Position numbers and translations under genes: made by a program. The notes beneath the pieces are model-generated. The model saw only the letters and a program-made list of their open reading frames with translations. It had not been told where the DNA came from and ran no database searches. Positions 24,551 through 34,811 of a DNA stretch of 64,000 nucleotides are shown piece by piece. The DNA lies in the NCBI GenBank assembly GCA_025267735.1, contig CM046297.1, positions 17,324,011-17,388,010 on the forward strand. The letters run 5' to 3'. Position 1 is the stretch's first letter. Each line of letters opens with the position of its first letter. The stretch is from Mactra quadrangularis. Lineage: Eukaryota > Mollusca > Bivalvia > Venerida > Mactridae.

Positions 24551-25198
24551 TAAAATAAGAAAGAACTAAACAAAGACATTTTGTTGCTGAGTAGCATTTT
24601 ATTTTTGTTAACACTAACATAAAAAGTGTTACGCATTCTCCAAACAGTGAAATATGTACAATACAATACATGGCTTTATCACAGAGTGCAAAGTTTGAGC
24701 GAGTGACAAAAACGTGTTTCTTTCATTTACTTGACTGTAAATGTACAACCACAAACATTTATCCATTTAAGATGCTTTTTATGCTGAATAAAGTAACAAT
24801 TTTGTAAGATTATAATACTTGGGCACGACAAGCACAGCGCTTGTTTACGTTTTCGAATAAAATTACAGCAGCAATTTTGCATGTAGAGCTGAGAGATACA
24901 TTTTTTTATCAATTGAGAGTTCAAACAAAATACATGTAACCATTCAATCTATCACAGACGTTTATGGTTAATGGTATGTTCAGATCCCTTATTATCCTGT
25001 GATCCCCAATGTAGATGAAATTGTTCAAGTTTATACGTTCCTGACAATGGCCCACCACTCAATTCTGTAATATTGTAGAAACATCGACAAGTGTCATAAT
25101 ATGTTCAAATTTACCTGAGACATTTAAATACATTTCACTCTCCACATACTATCTTCGGTCTCTTTCATTAGCCTTAAAGTTAAGATCTGATTGGTTAT
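24463..25198. other. Non-coding spacer
   Basis: AT-rich. It includes the end of the preceding tandem repeat up to about 24,550; after that nothing is recognised. Confidence 0.5.
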
Positions 25199-26321
25199 AC
25201 CCCCGTTACACCAAACTCGTTCTCACTACGTTCTGCACAAATTGGACCGAACGAGCTCCAACTGTGTGCAAACGGACTGGACGTAGTTGCAACTTTCTAC
25301 GGCCTGTGTTCGAACGTTATGAACGAGCTCGGACGGGGTTGAACGGGAATGGGGTTTCAGAACTTAGAGTCGACTCAAAATATTTTTGCGGCCACCCCGT
25401 TCTGCAATTAGACTGAGTGACAACGTACTGACAACGAAAAGGACGTACTGCAAACGGAATTGCCGTACTAGCATCGTACTAGGGACGTGCCTTGTCGTAG
25501 TTTGATCGGGCCACAATTTGCAGTACGTTTACACACCGACCTGTTCCGTTAGTAACTCGTTCATTCCGTTTGCACACAGACTTAACTTGACTTAATTACG
25601 TCCATAACGCGTTGTTATCCCGTCTAAATGCACAAAAACAAAATACGAAGTTCTGAACCAGTTTGCAACACGTTTACGCAAAGTTCTTAAAGTTCGCAGT
25701 AGGTTCTCGGTACGTTTTACTCGTTTTTAGTAAGTCTATTGCGTTCGTATGCAGTTCGTACCACGTCCATAACGTCTACAGTACGATCTGACAAGGTTTG
25801 GTATAAATACAGACCATTTCTCAACAAGTTATTATCTGAGCCCAAGCTCTTTGCCTAGAACCATGGAAGTCGTCAATGCTTTGAATGTTGGCTTTGTACT
25901 CTTTTTTATAGAAGCGGAGCAAGAATAAAATTACATGTACATGGTAGAGGAGAAACTTCCTCATTTTTATTGACTGGCGCAAGAGGCTTAGTATCTTGTG
26001 GCTTATCTTGAGGCTGGTCTTCAAGAGCTTCACATGTGCAGGCGATTTTGGATCGTTTGGAAGCGATTGTCTTCACACGCGCCGTCTGTCTGATTCTGCT
26101 CATTTTTGGAGGCATGATGGTCACAGTGATGCTTGACGAATTGTGTCCTCAAAGTTTGAAGCGCGGAACGAGAATGAGAACGGAGAGAAACGTCCTGGAT
26201 ATTTATAGCAATCGGGTCAGAACGTGACGTTTTTTCGTTCAAAGCGCACTAAGATTGAGATAAAAACGTACTTAGAACGAGTTGAACTGTCTTAAACGGG
26301 ATGGTCAAGTGTAAAGGAGCT
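25199..26321. mobile_element. Probable 1.1-kb TIR transposon, GTACG-rich, with promoter-like sites
   Basis: The left end (CCCCGTTACACCAAACTCGT) and the inverted right end (TCCTTTACACTTGACCATCC, then CAACTCGTTCTAAGTACG) share TTACAC and AACTCGTTCTNANTACG in the same order. The flanks of the element are unusually rich in ACGT/GTACG words compared with the AT-rich neighbourhood. Between them are TATA boxes facing inward: TATAAATA at about 25,802 on the plus strand and CTATAAATATCC at about 26,195-26,206 on the minus strand. The class is uncertain; no transposase domain is seen. Confidence 0.5.
25906..26124 (-). CDS. Small ORF of the TIR element, 72 codons, unknown
   Basis: It starts about 75 bp downstream of a minus-strand TATA box (about 26,200), in line with a real promoter-ORF arrangement. 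The product begins MTIMPPKMSRIRQTARVKTI and is strongly basic over its first 30 residues, with SKRSKIACTCEALEDQ next and a second CTC near residue 62. The third to sixth words (MSRIRQTAR) recall the N-terminal QTAR of histone H3, perhaps by chance. Another frame continues the basic style past its end (residues like RFYKKEYKANIQSIDDFHGS), suggesting a frameshift near 25,910 and an originally longer protein. I cannot assign a family. Confidence 0.3.
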   Translation of the reverse strand: MTIMPPKMSRIRQTARVKTIASKRSKIACTCEALEDQPQDKPQDTKPLAPVNKNEEVSPLPCTCNFILAPLL

Positions 26322-27117
26322 TAGAAGAACTAGTTATGAACGGGTTAAAACTGATTCACATGATAGGTACATGTAGGTACATGTATATACAATATAAAGT
26401 TAAATATATGATATAAATACATGTATATACAGATAAACAGTATCATGAGTATACGACGTATTAGTTGTACAGTATTGATCTTCGTCAAAAACATCATCAT
26501 TTGAAAATTGTTTAAAAAGTCAGTTTTGTATTCAATTTAAGCACTACAATGAAGTAAAAAGTGAGTCTCTGATCTACAGATCCTTGATCACATAAAATAC
26601 ACTATGTATTCAGAATCTAGAGAAAAACAGCTCACAAAATGAGAGCCTATCTCACATTTTGTGAGCTGTGTTTCTCTTAATTCTGAATTTTAGGTTGCCC
26701 TCTTTTCATGTGTATACTAAGATGGATTAAAAAGGTGCGGTATCGAAGCGAAGTACCCTTCCCCTAGTCAAAGATTAGAGTTTTTGTCCATTAAAACAAA
26801 GATTTTCAAGTGTAATAACAACTATCTTTGTTGTACAAATGATACTTATATATCGTTTAACTACTTTGGAAATATTTTATGCTTTAGAAAGAAAGTATAA
26901 TAATTTAAATAATTCATGAACAGAACATAACAGAAGTTCTGTTCTATAATCATAATAAAGCCATACAGTTTGTTTTTTTGTGAAAGTGACATAATTTTAG
27001 CAAACTTTAAAAAAAGAGGAACATTAAACTGTGTTAAAGATTAAATACCAAAGCTCTAGGCTTAGCGGTTTCAGGCGAGAAAACTTGTTTAATATTCATA
27101 TATTTCATTATATTTGT
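26322..27117. other. Non-coding region around the 26,608 hairpin
   Basis: AT-rich sequence including repeated TACATGTA words at 26,365-26,430. Apart from the hairpin listed separately, nothing is recognised. Confidence 0.45.
26608..26688. other. Near-perfect 38-bp-arm hairpin, 5-nt loop
   Basis: The arms at 26,608-26,645 and 26,651-26,688 pair at 34 of 38 positions round the loop CCTAT; key sequence AACAGCTCACAAAATG on the left and CATTTTGTGAGCTGTG on the right. The size and small mismatches resemble a microRNA precursor, but a minimal fold-back MITE looks the same. No homologous copy was noticed elsewhere in the window. Confidence 0.75.
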
Positions 27118-27285
27118 TCTGTGAAAAATGAGGTTCAACGTAAAACCTACGCGTATGCATTTTTCACAAGTAGTGAAAAACACGGTTTGTGAAAAATGAG
27201 AATCAACGTTGAACCTCATTTTTTACAGAACGCGTTTTTCAGAACCTGTGAAGAACACGTTTCTAAAAAAACGAGGTTCAACATG
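27118..27285. repeat. Cluster of GTGAAAAAYG / palindromic motifs, copy 1
   Basis: Repeated GTGAAAAATGAGGTTCAAC words and their inverses (GTTGAACCTCATTTTT, TTTTTCACAAG) are packed into about 170 bp. The same words form a second cluster at 28,176-28,372. Confidence 0.7.
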
Positions 27286-28175
27286 GCAAACTTGCTCAAT
27301 ACTCGAATACATTGCCCTCCTCGAGATTTTATCGGCTTTCACAGCAGTTTTGTTTCTATTCATACAACATATGAATTCCAGTATTGAGCGACGGTAAAAA
27401 CTCTGACAATGAAATATGTACCTCTAAAAATGACCACTGTGTTACAATTCTCAAAATATAACTTACAATTGACAAATGTTTGCATAAATAAAAATACAAT
27501 GACCTTTAATTTTATATATCAATTATATAAGCTATAATCATATTATTTAAGTAGAATATGCATGCATCTTCCCAACATGTAACCTTTTTTACCAACGGTA
27601 AATCTTACCAAAATATGAAATACTGCAGAATCTTCATGTTGCCATCTATGCATAATAAATTAATATTAGTGTCAGGGCAGATAATGGGTTATGTGCTTCA
27701 TGCTTCATACCCCAAGAGTCGCTAGCTTGAATCCCTCTCCTCTACTTAAACGACTACGGCTCGATAGAAGTTGCTATGGACATAAATGTAAACATTGATA
27801 TTCGTGATGTTTCTAGGGAGCGTAACGTAGGATGCTAGGACCTAAGTGTTTGCTAAATGAATTGGGGTAATTACTATGAGCAATGATGGGCTAAGTGTGC
27901 TTGAGCAGCTGCTAAGGACCTCGAGGCGGTTGCTTTGGATGCGAAACTTGTTTATTCGGGCATTATAACAGTACCATTGGACATGTGTGCTTACTATGTA
28001 TCTTAAGATGGCTTCTCTATGTGCTAAAGTGGTTGCTTGTACGTAAAGGTAGTTAAATAAGGCACAATACTGGCTTGTTGAAGACCTTAACCATCTTAAT
28101 AAAATATTTGAAAATAACTGAAACATTTTTTTTGTTTATCATATACTTTAAGATATACTAATACATTGATCCATG
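27286..28175. other. Non-coding sequence between two related palindrome clusters
   Basis: No conserved gene is seen. About 27,840-28,080 has loosely repeated GTTGCTTGGATG / GTGCT words. Minus-strand open frames there are not convincing. Confidence 0.4.
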
Positions 28176-28372
28176 TTGTGAAAATTGCGTAAGACTAAAA
28201 AACGAAAAATATATCCAACGTAATTTTCCCATTGCTCATTTGTGAAAAACGCGTACGCAATTTTCACAACTTGTGAAAATTGCTAACGTGTTTTTCACAC
28301 GTTGTGAAAACTGCGTAAGCGTTTTTCACAAGTTGTGAAAAACACGGGTTGTGAAAAATGAGGTTCAACAGA
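28176..28372. repeat. Cluster of TTCACAA-N-TTGTGAA palindromes, copy 2
   Basis: TTCACAACTTGTGAA, TTTCACACGTTGTGAAA and TTTTCACAAGTTGTGAAAA follow each other at about 40-bp steps, separated by GCGTAAGCG/GCGTACGC words. The cluster ends in GTGAAAAATGAGGTTCAAC, the word that begins copy 1. Confidence 0.75.
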
Positions 28373-29287
28373 GCTTTAACGGCTCATCATCGCCCGTCAT
28401 TTTTGGTGTGTGAACGTCGGGAACGTGGCTAGATTCTATGTTGGGACTACTTTCACTCCTCGAGATATCCGAGGTGTATTTGCGTGAAAATTGCCGAGGT
28501 AGTTCCGAATGTCGGAAAAGTAGTATCGGTTACTTCCCTTACGTAAATTTAAGCCCCTTAAAATATGAAATCAACAAAGTAAGTTTTTAACCGTCACTCG
28601 ATGTGTTGACAATGCAATATACATAGAAGCTTCGAATGTGACCCACATTTAGAGCAAACGTCTATCGTGTTGTGTTTATTTTACGCCTGTATCTGCAGTT
28701 ATCGTAAAAAACAAAGCATTTTTATGATATATTAAAATAATTAAAGACGTAAAGCGTTAATTTAGTGATGTAATTATCGTTGCCGAGGGGCAACGATATT
28801 AACAATTATCAAGATTTGAGCATTTTTGTGTCGACACCGGTTGCTGTTAGCCAATCAGAACCACGCATTTGAGGTCACATGATGCAAAAAATTGACGTCA
28901 TACAGTCAAAATAGGGATGTGTGTATGGAATCGTCCACGGCGTGTATTATACGGTTACCTGTTTGTAATACAAGAAAATATCATTATTAATGTATAAAAT
29001 ATTACCAGTTTCAAGAAAGAAGCAAAATAACACCAGAAAATATGCAAAGCTAATTATAAAATGTGTTTTTCTTTAAAAATCTCATTTGTTGAAAAAATGC
29101 AAACCTATCTTCCCTTCTAAGTTCTAACGGGCGAATCTATTTATACGGGAGAAGATTATCTGTATCCAATCAGCCGAGAGGCGTAACCGGTATCCACTGA
29201 GACAGGTTTAAGTCACGCCCCTCATAAGCTGTTAGCTTAAAGTCCAAGATTGGGAACGCCCTACTAATTCATAGTCCCTATTTATCG
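28373..29287. other. Non-coding region with CCAAT and CRE-like words
   Basis: Contains TTAGCCAATCAGAA at about 28,850, TGACGTCA at about 28,893 and ATCCAATCAG at about 29,167. These occur in known promoters (CCAAT box, cAMP response element) but also by chance and in MITEs. No downstream gene start can be tied to them. GCCGAGGTAGTTCCGAATGT near 28,492 belongs to a dispersed element also seen at 39,547 and 60,490. Confidence 0.3.
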
Positions 29288-30030
29288 TTACCAGAGCGCG
29301 CTTATTCCTGGAATTCTAAAAAAGACTCAACGGTTTTACATATTACCAGGGCACGCTTATATTTGTCTTCTATTAATATACTTGGAACGGTTTGGAACTT
29401 AGGATACGCTGTGAATACACTGCTAAACAGCGATTTCAAGCATTTTTGGAAATGCTAATACTTGTTATTTGGTTGTAGAGGCTATAATGTCCCATAATCC
29501 AATACCGGAAACAGAAGCGTTCCGAACGAGCGAATTTAGTCCAAAAATCGGCGGAATGTTATCGTTCCTGCATATGAGTTGTGTGGAGCAAAGGGAGGTA
29601 ATAAATAAACAGTTTAAACCGGAAGTGATAGTACTGTATAGGGAACTGTTCGATATTGAGTATCGAACGTCGAATATTGTGCCTAGTTTTTGGACCTAAG
29701 AATACAATTTATCTTATATAAAATTGCTTCTTCTTTATAGAGGGCGTTATTTCACTATATTTCGGTACCGGTCAGTTAAAATGTGATTAAGGTCCGCTTA
29801 TAAATATGAAAGTGGCCCGCTGACGTCTTATCCAGTCGATATCAATGGTTTTACATATCATTACCAGAGCACGCTAATTCCTGGAATTCTATAATAGACT
29901 CAATGGTTTTACATATCTTTAGCTAGGTACGCAAATTCTTGTATTCTATAAGTAGACTTGGGACGGTTTGATACGCCGAAATACACGGCTAAACAGCGAT
30001 TTCAAGCATTTTTGGAAATGCTAATACATT
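29288..30030 (+). repeat. Two direct copies (about 175 bp) of a repeat, 565 bp apart
   Basis: Positions 29,288-29,465 and 29,855-30,030 share ACCAGAGCRCGCTWATTCCT, GGTTTTACATAT and, at their ends, GCTAAACAGCGATTTCAAGC plus ATTTTTGGAAATGCTAATAC. The second copy has lost some bases. Confidence 0.75.
29469..29699 (+). CDS. Unassigned ORF (76 codons) between the two direct repeats
   Basis: The frame follows a splice-acceptor-like TTATTTGGTTGTAG at 29,478. It includes MSHNPIPETEAFRTSEFSPK and later MSCVEQREVINKQF. It shows no domain I recognise, no signal peptide and no membrane segment. Composition is less AT-biased than the surrounding DNA, the only hint that it was once coding. Confidence 0.2.
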   Translation: MVVEAIMSHNPIPETEAFRTSEFSPKIGGMLSFLHMSCVEQREVINKQFKPEVIVLYRELFDIEYRTSNIVPSFWT

Positions 30031-30236
30031 TTACTTGTATATCATTAATATCATTAAACATAAATAAAGACAACAATCAGGCTAACGAAATTGAAATGCT
30101 GATTTTTTTACAAAACTTACATGTTTATAATATTCAGCGCTCTTTGATGTTTTGGGTCATTTCCACTTGTTTATCTTGTCATTGCGTTTTAATTATAAAA
30201 AGAAGGTTCCGTAAAAAATCATATTTATAAACGTAC

Positions 30237-30462
30237 CTTGTGTTTTAAACAAAAATCCTGTACATAACTTTTGTAGGCACCTTATACCACATTCTAATTC
30301 TGTTTCTGCATGCACCTCTTCCACAATAAAGTCGCCTTTGTTAAACAGCAACGGTAGACCAGTGTTTTCGTACGTTTCTTGTAAAGCATTTTCCGAAGAT
30401 GTATTAACTATCGTTATCACTAGGACTACATCAATATTGGTCTCGTACGACGAAAAAATCAT
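30237..30462 (-). CDS. Probable first coding exon of a PAN/apple-domain protein
   Basis: From ATG at 30,462 the frame gives 75 residues and ends in ACACAAG|GTACGTTT, a good donor, in phase 1, the phase usual for extracellular-domain exons. Residues 11-21 (DVVLVITIVNT) are hydrophobic and could be a signal peptide core. Residues 55-75 read ELECGIRCLQKLCTGFLFKT, with Cys at 58, 62 and 67 followed by G-F-x-F: this is the pattern of the first helix and following strand of PAN/apple domains, which bind proteins or sugars outside the cell. A TATAAAT lies about 40 bp upstream of the ATG. The rest of the domain should be in a downstream exon (lower coordinates) that I could not locate. Confidence 0.5.
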
Positions 30463-30570
30463 TTTAGCTTTGAAATATAACGCATCGCCTAAGTTAGATT
30501 TATAAATTTGGAAACAACTCGACTCCTGTTAACTTTATAACAATTTTTACAATATTTATCCTCGACCACT

Positions 30571-30750
30571 CTATACACTATTGGTATCATAATTCCGCGC
30601 ATCAAACCGCTTGGAACTATCCAGCACGCCCATATCTACTATATCAGTCTTATTTAGTATCAAGGACTGGTATACCACTCCGGTGTCAGCTTTATCCATT
30701 TCTTTATTCACCATGTATGGGTTGGGGCTTGATGTATGTCGATAATTCAT
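30571..30750 (-). CDS. ORF resembling a receptor cytoplasmic tail (59 codons)
   Basis: The ATG is at 30,750 and the stop at 30,573-30,571. The peptide contains SPNPYMVNKEMDKADTGVVY followed by QSLIL. VVYQSL fits the ITIM pattern (I/V/L/S-x-Y-x-x-L/V/I) and NPYM is a further potential phosphotyrosine site; it is acidic/polar with no membrane segment. It lies 109 bp upstream of the PAN-like exon on the same strand, so the two cannot simply be tail and ectodomain of one gene. It could be the last exon of a neighbouring paralogue in a head-to-tail cluster. Family not recognised; chance ORF possible. Confidence 0.3.
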   Translation of the reverse strand: MNYRHTSSPNPYMVNKEMDKADTGVVYQSLILNKTDIVDMGVLDSSKRFDARNYDTNSV

Positions 30751-31017
30751 CAATATTTAAAGCATGACTCCGTTTATGAAATCCTCACAGTATTGAGCTA
30801 ATTACGATAGAATAAAATAACGAATCTATAATTTATGTATTGTTAAGTATGACAATGATAAAAACAAAAACAAACAAAAATTGGTTCGTTTATTTTGAAA
30901 TATACAATGTATTTGAATCGATCAGTCGGAGACTACTTGCATTCCATTCGGAACTAACACGTCAATCATCTAAAACATTTGTGTATGAGTTTGGCGCGGT
31001 ACCTAGTTCCGAATGTT

Positions 31018-31159
31018 AAGCCACCAGACTATCCCAGTTGGTAACAAGCAACTCTACTGATACAGGGGTCGTAGGTTCTATTCCCCGGCTGGGCATACTT
31101 TCGTGGAGATTGTCAAAATACAAACATGTATTATTTCTGCGGCCCAATTATGTAGAATT
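31018..31159 (+). mobile_element. SINE family A, 5' part only
   Basis: Head AAGCCACCAGACTATCCCAG, B box GTAGGTTCTATTCCCCGG and the start of the body (ATACTTTCGTGGAGATTGTC) are present. After AATTATGTAGA the sequence passes directly into the 46-bp minisatellite, so the 3' half is missing. Confidence 0.75.
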
Positions 31160-32590
31160 CGATAACTGTAACCTTGCTATAGAGTTGTCCAGGATAATGG
31201 AAGTTGCATTACTGTAACCTTGCTACAGAGTTGTCCAGGATAATGGAAGTTGCATTACTGTAACCTTGCTATAGAGTTGTCTTGGATAATGGAAGTTACA
31301 TTACTGTAACCTTGCTATAGAGTTGTCTTGGATAATGGAAGTTGCATTACTGTAACCTTGCTATAGAGTTGTCTTGGATAATGGAAGTTACATTACTGTA
31401 ACCTTGCTATAGAGTTGTCTTGGATAATGGAAGTTGCATTACTGTGACCTTGCTATAGAGTTGTCTTGGATAATGGAAGTTACATTACTGTAACCTTGCT
31501 ATAGAGTTGTCCAGGATAATGGAAGTTACATTACTGTAACCTTGCTATAGAGTTGTCCAGGATAATGGAAGTTACATTACTGTAACCTTGCTATAGAGTT
31601 GTCCAGGATAATGGAAGTTACATTACTGTAACCTTGCTATAGAGTTGTCCAGGATAATGGAAGTTACATTACTGTAACCTTGCTACAGAGTTGTCCAGGA
31701 TAATGGAAGTTGCATTACTGTAACCTTGCTATAGAGTTGTCTTGGATAATGGAAGTTGCATTACTGTAACCTTGCTATAGAGTTGTCCAGGATAATGGAA
31801 GTTACATTACTGTAACCTTGCTATAGAGTTGTCCAGGATAATGGAAGTTACATTACTGTAACCTTGCTACAGAGTTGTCCAGGATAATGGAAGTTACATT
31901 ACTGTAACCTTGCTACAGAGTTGTCCAGGATAATGGAAGTTACATTACTGTAACCTTGCTGCAGAGTTGTCTTGGATAATGGAAGTTACATTACTGTAAC
32001 CTTACTGCAGAGTTGTCCTGGACAATGGAAGTTGCATTACTGTAACCTTGCTGCAGAGTTGTCCAGGATAATGGAAGTTACATTACTGTAACCTTGCTAC
32101 AGAGTTGTCCAGGATAATGGAAGTTACATTACTGTAACCTTGCTACAGAGTTGTCCAGGATAATGGAAGTTACATTACTGTAACCTTGCTACAGAGTTGT
32201 CCAGGATAATGGAAGTTACATTACTGTAACCTTGCTATAGAGTTGTCCAGGATAATGGAAGTTGCATTACTGTGACCTTGCTGCAGAGTTGTCTTGGATA
32301 ATGGAAGTTACATTACTGTAACCTTGCTATAGAGTTGTCTTGGATAATGGAAGTTACTTACTGTAACCTTGCTGCAGAGTTGTCCAGGATAATGGAAGTT
32401 ACATTACTGTAACCTTGCTATAGAGTTGTCTTGTATAATGGAAGTTACATTACTGTAACCTTGCTATAGAGTTGTCTTGTATAATGGAAGTTACATTACT
32501 GTAGCCTTGCTGCAGAGTTGTCCAGGATAATGGAAGTTACATTACTGTAGTCTTGCTACAGAGTTGTCTTGGATAATGGAAGTCCCTTAA
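31160..32590 (+). repeat. 46-bp minisatellite, homogeneous part
   Basis: About 31 units with the core AACCTTGCTATAGAGTTGTC and GGATAATGGAAGTTACATTA. Variants CTATAG/CTACAG/CTGCAG and CCAGG/CTTGG are mixed through the array. Divergence is low, so this end is the youngest part of the 31-39 kb repeat field. Confidence 0.95.
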
Positions 32591-32595
32591 AGCTG

Positions 32596-32933
32596 CAGTC
32601 CCATAAATATAAAAATAGCCGTGAGAGCACCGTACGGGCACCGTGCGATCAAGCTGCACAAGGACCCGTACGAACTCTTGCGTACCCGTACGGACTGTTA
32701 CGTTTTTATCAGGGTCCGTGAGATGAGCCTTGGATACACGTATCTGTTTCAGAGTCAAATCGTGAACAAAATCGTGACCGAGAATGGACTAAACATGTAT
32801 ATCTTCAGCTAGGGATCCGTACGGGAGTGTTTTTGTACCATATGCGTACCGTCACCTTGATACACAAGGCTTCCCACGGCCTACGACTGTCTGCACGTAC
32901 GGGCCCGCAACAAACCACAATTTTATGGGACTG
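32596..32933. mobile_element. 338-bp TIR element inside the minisatellite
   Basis: It begins CAGTCCCATAAA and ends in the exact inverse TTTATGGGACTG. The interior is GC-richer and full of CCGTACGG-like words (GCACCGTACGGGCACCGTGC, ACCCGTACGG, GGATCCGTACGGGA). It separates the homogeneous 46-bp array from the degenerate part. No clear target duplication is seen; class unknown. Confidence 0.75.
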
Positions 32934-34811
32934 AGGCATTACTCTTCTTGCTATAGAGTTGTCTAGGAAAATGAACGTACCGTTACTCAAGCCTTGCTAT
33001 AGAGTTGTCTACGATAACGGAAGTTCCGTTACTCTATTCTTGCTATAGATTTGTCTAGGAGCGTGATAGTTCCGTTACTCAAGCCTTGCTCTAAATTTGT
33101 CAATGATAATGGAAATACCGTTACTGAACCTTGCTTAAAAGTTGTCTAGGAAAATGAAAGTACCGTTACTCTAGCCTTGCTATAAAGTTGTCTACGAAAA
33201 TGGAAGTACCGTTAGTCTAGCCTTTCTATAGAGTTGTCTAGGAAAATGAAAGTTTTGTTTTTGTACCTTCTCTCTAGAGTTGTCAATTAATACGGAAGTT
33301 CCGTTACTCTAGCATTTCTATCGATGTGTCTAGGATAATGGAAGCTCCGTAACTCTAGCTTTGCTTCGTAGACTTGTCTAGGATAACGATGTTTCATAAC
33401 TCTAGTCCAGCTAAATAGATCTGTCAAGGATAATTGAAGTCCCGTTACTCTTGTCTAGCTATATAGACTTATCGAGGATAACGGAAGACCCGTTTCTTAA
33501 GATTCCTTTAGTGTTGTCTAGAATAAATGAAGTTCTGTTACTCTAGCCTTGCTACCTAGACTTATCGAGGTTAACGGTTCATACCAGTTCATTAACAGTT
33601 CCATACCTCTGCCCAAGCCTGGATAATCGAAGTTATGTTACTCTAGCTTTGCTATAAAGTTTTTTTTAACTGGGATAATGGAAGTTCTGTTATTGTAGCC
33701 TTGCTACATAGACTCGAATATGATAACGGGAACTTAGTTACTCCAGCCTTGCTATATAAAGTTGCCTAGGACAGTGGAAGTTTTGTAACTTTAGCCAGGC
33801 TATAGAGTTGTCAAGGCTAATGGAAGCTTCGTTACTCTAGCCTCGCTATAGAGTTGTCTAGGATAATGGAAGTTCTGTTACTTAAGCCTTCTATATAGAG
33901 TTGTTTAGGATAATGGAATTTCCGTTACTCTAGGCTTGCTATATAGAAAAAGTTCGGTATCTCTAGTCCTGCTATATAGAACTGTCTAAGATAACGGGAG
34001 TTCCGTTACACTAGTCCTGCTATATAGAGTTGACTAGGATAACGCAAGTTCCGTAACTCTAGTCCAGCTACATAGACCTGTCCAGGATAACGGAAATTCC
34101 ATAACTCTAGTCCTGCTATGTAGAGCTCCGATACTCTAGCATGTTATATAGATCTGTCTAGGATAACGGAAGTTCTGTTACTCTTGCATGTTATATAGAT
34201 CTGTCTAGGGTTACGGAAGTTCCATATCTCTAGCCCTGCTATATAGAGCTGTCTATGATAACAGAAGTTCCATAACAATGGTCCTGCTATATAGATCTGT
34301 CTACGATAATGGAACTTCCGTAACTATAGTCCTGCTTTACAGAGCTGTCTAGGATAACGCAAGTTCCGTAACTCTAGTCCTGCTATTCAGAGCTGACAAG
34401 GATACCGGAAGTTCCGTATCTCTAGTCCTGTTAAATAGAGCTGTCTAAGATAACGGAAGTTCCGTTACACTACTCCTGCTATATAGAGCTGACTAGGATA
34501 ACGCAAGTTCCGTAACTCTGGTCCTGCTGTATAGAGCTGTCAAGGATAACGGAAGTTCTGTAACTCTAGTCCTGCTATACAGAGATGTCTAATTACTGAA
34601 GTTCCGTAACTATAGTCCTGCTATATTAAGGTGTCTAGGATAACGGAAATTCCGTTACTCTAGCCCTGCTTTACAGAGCTGTCTCGGATGACGCAAGTTC
34701 CATAACTCTAGTCCTGCTATATAAAGCTGTCTAGGATAACGGAAGTTTTGTACCTCTAGCCCTGCTGTATAGAGCTGCCTAGGATAACGGAAGTTCCGTT
34801 TCTCTAGTCCT
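32934..34811 (+). repeat. Degenerate 45-50 bp minisatellite
   Basis: Units keep GTTGTCTAGGATAAYGGAAG and CTCTAGCCTTGCTATA-like sequence with many changes and irregular lengths. It bridges the 46-bp type on the left and the 48-bp type (TAGTCCTGCTATATAGAGCT) on the right. Confidence 0.9.

Noticed and set aside
28840..28905. CCAAT plus CRE promoter
   Set aside because: Motifs are real but short, no transcription unit can be tied to them, and similar CCAATCAG words are common in mobile elements.
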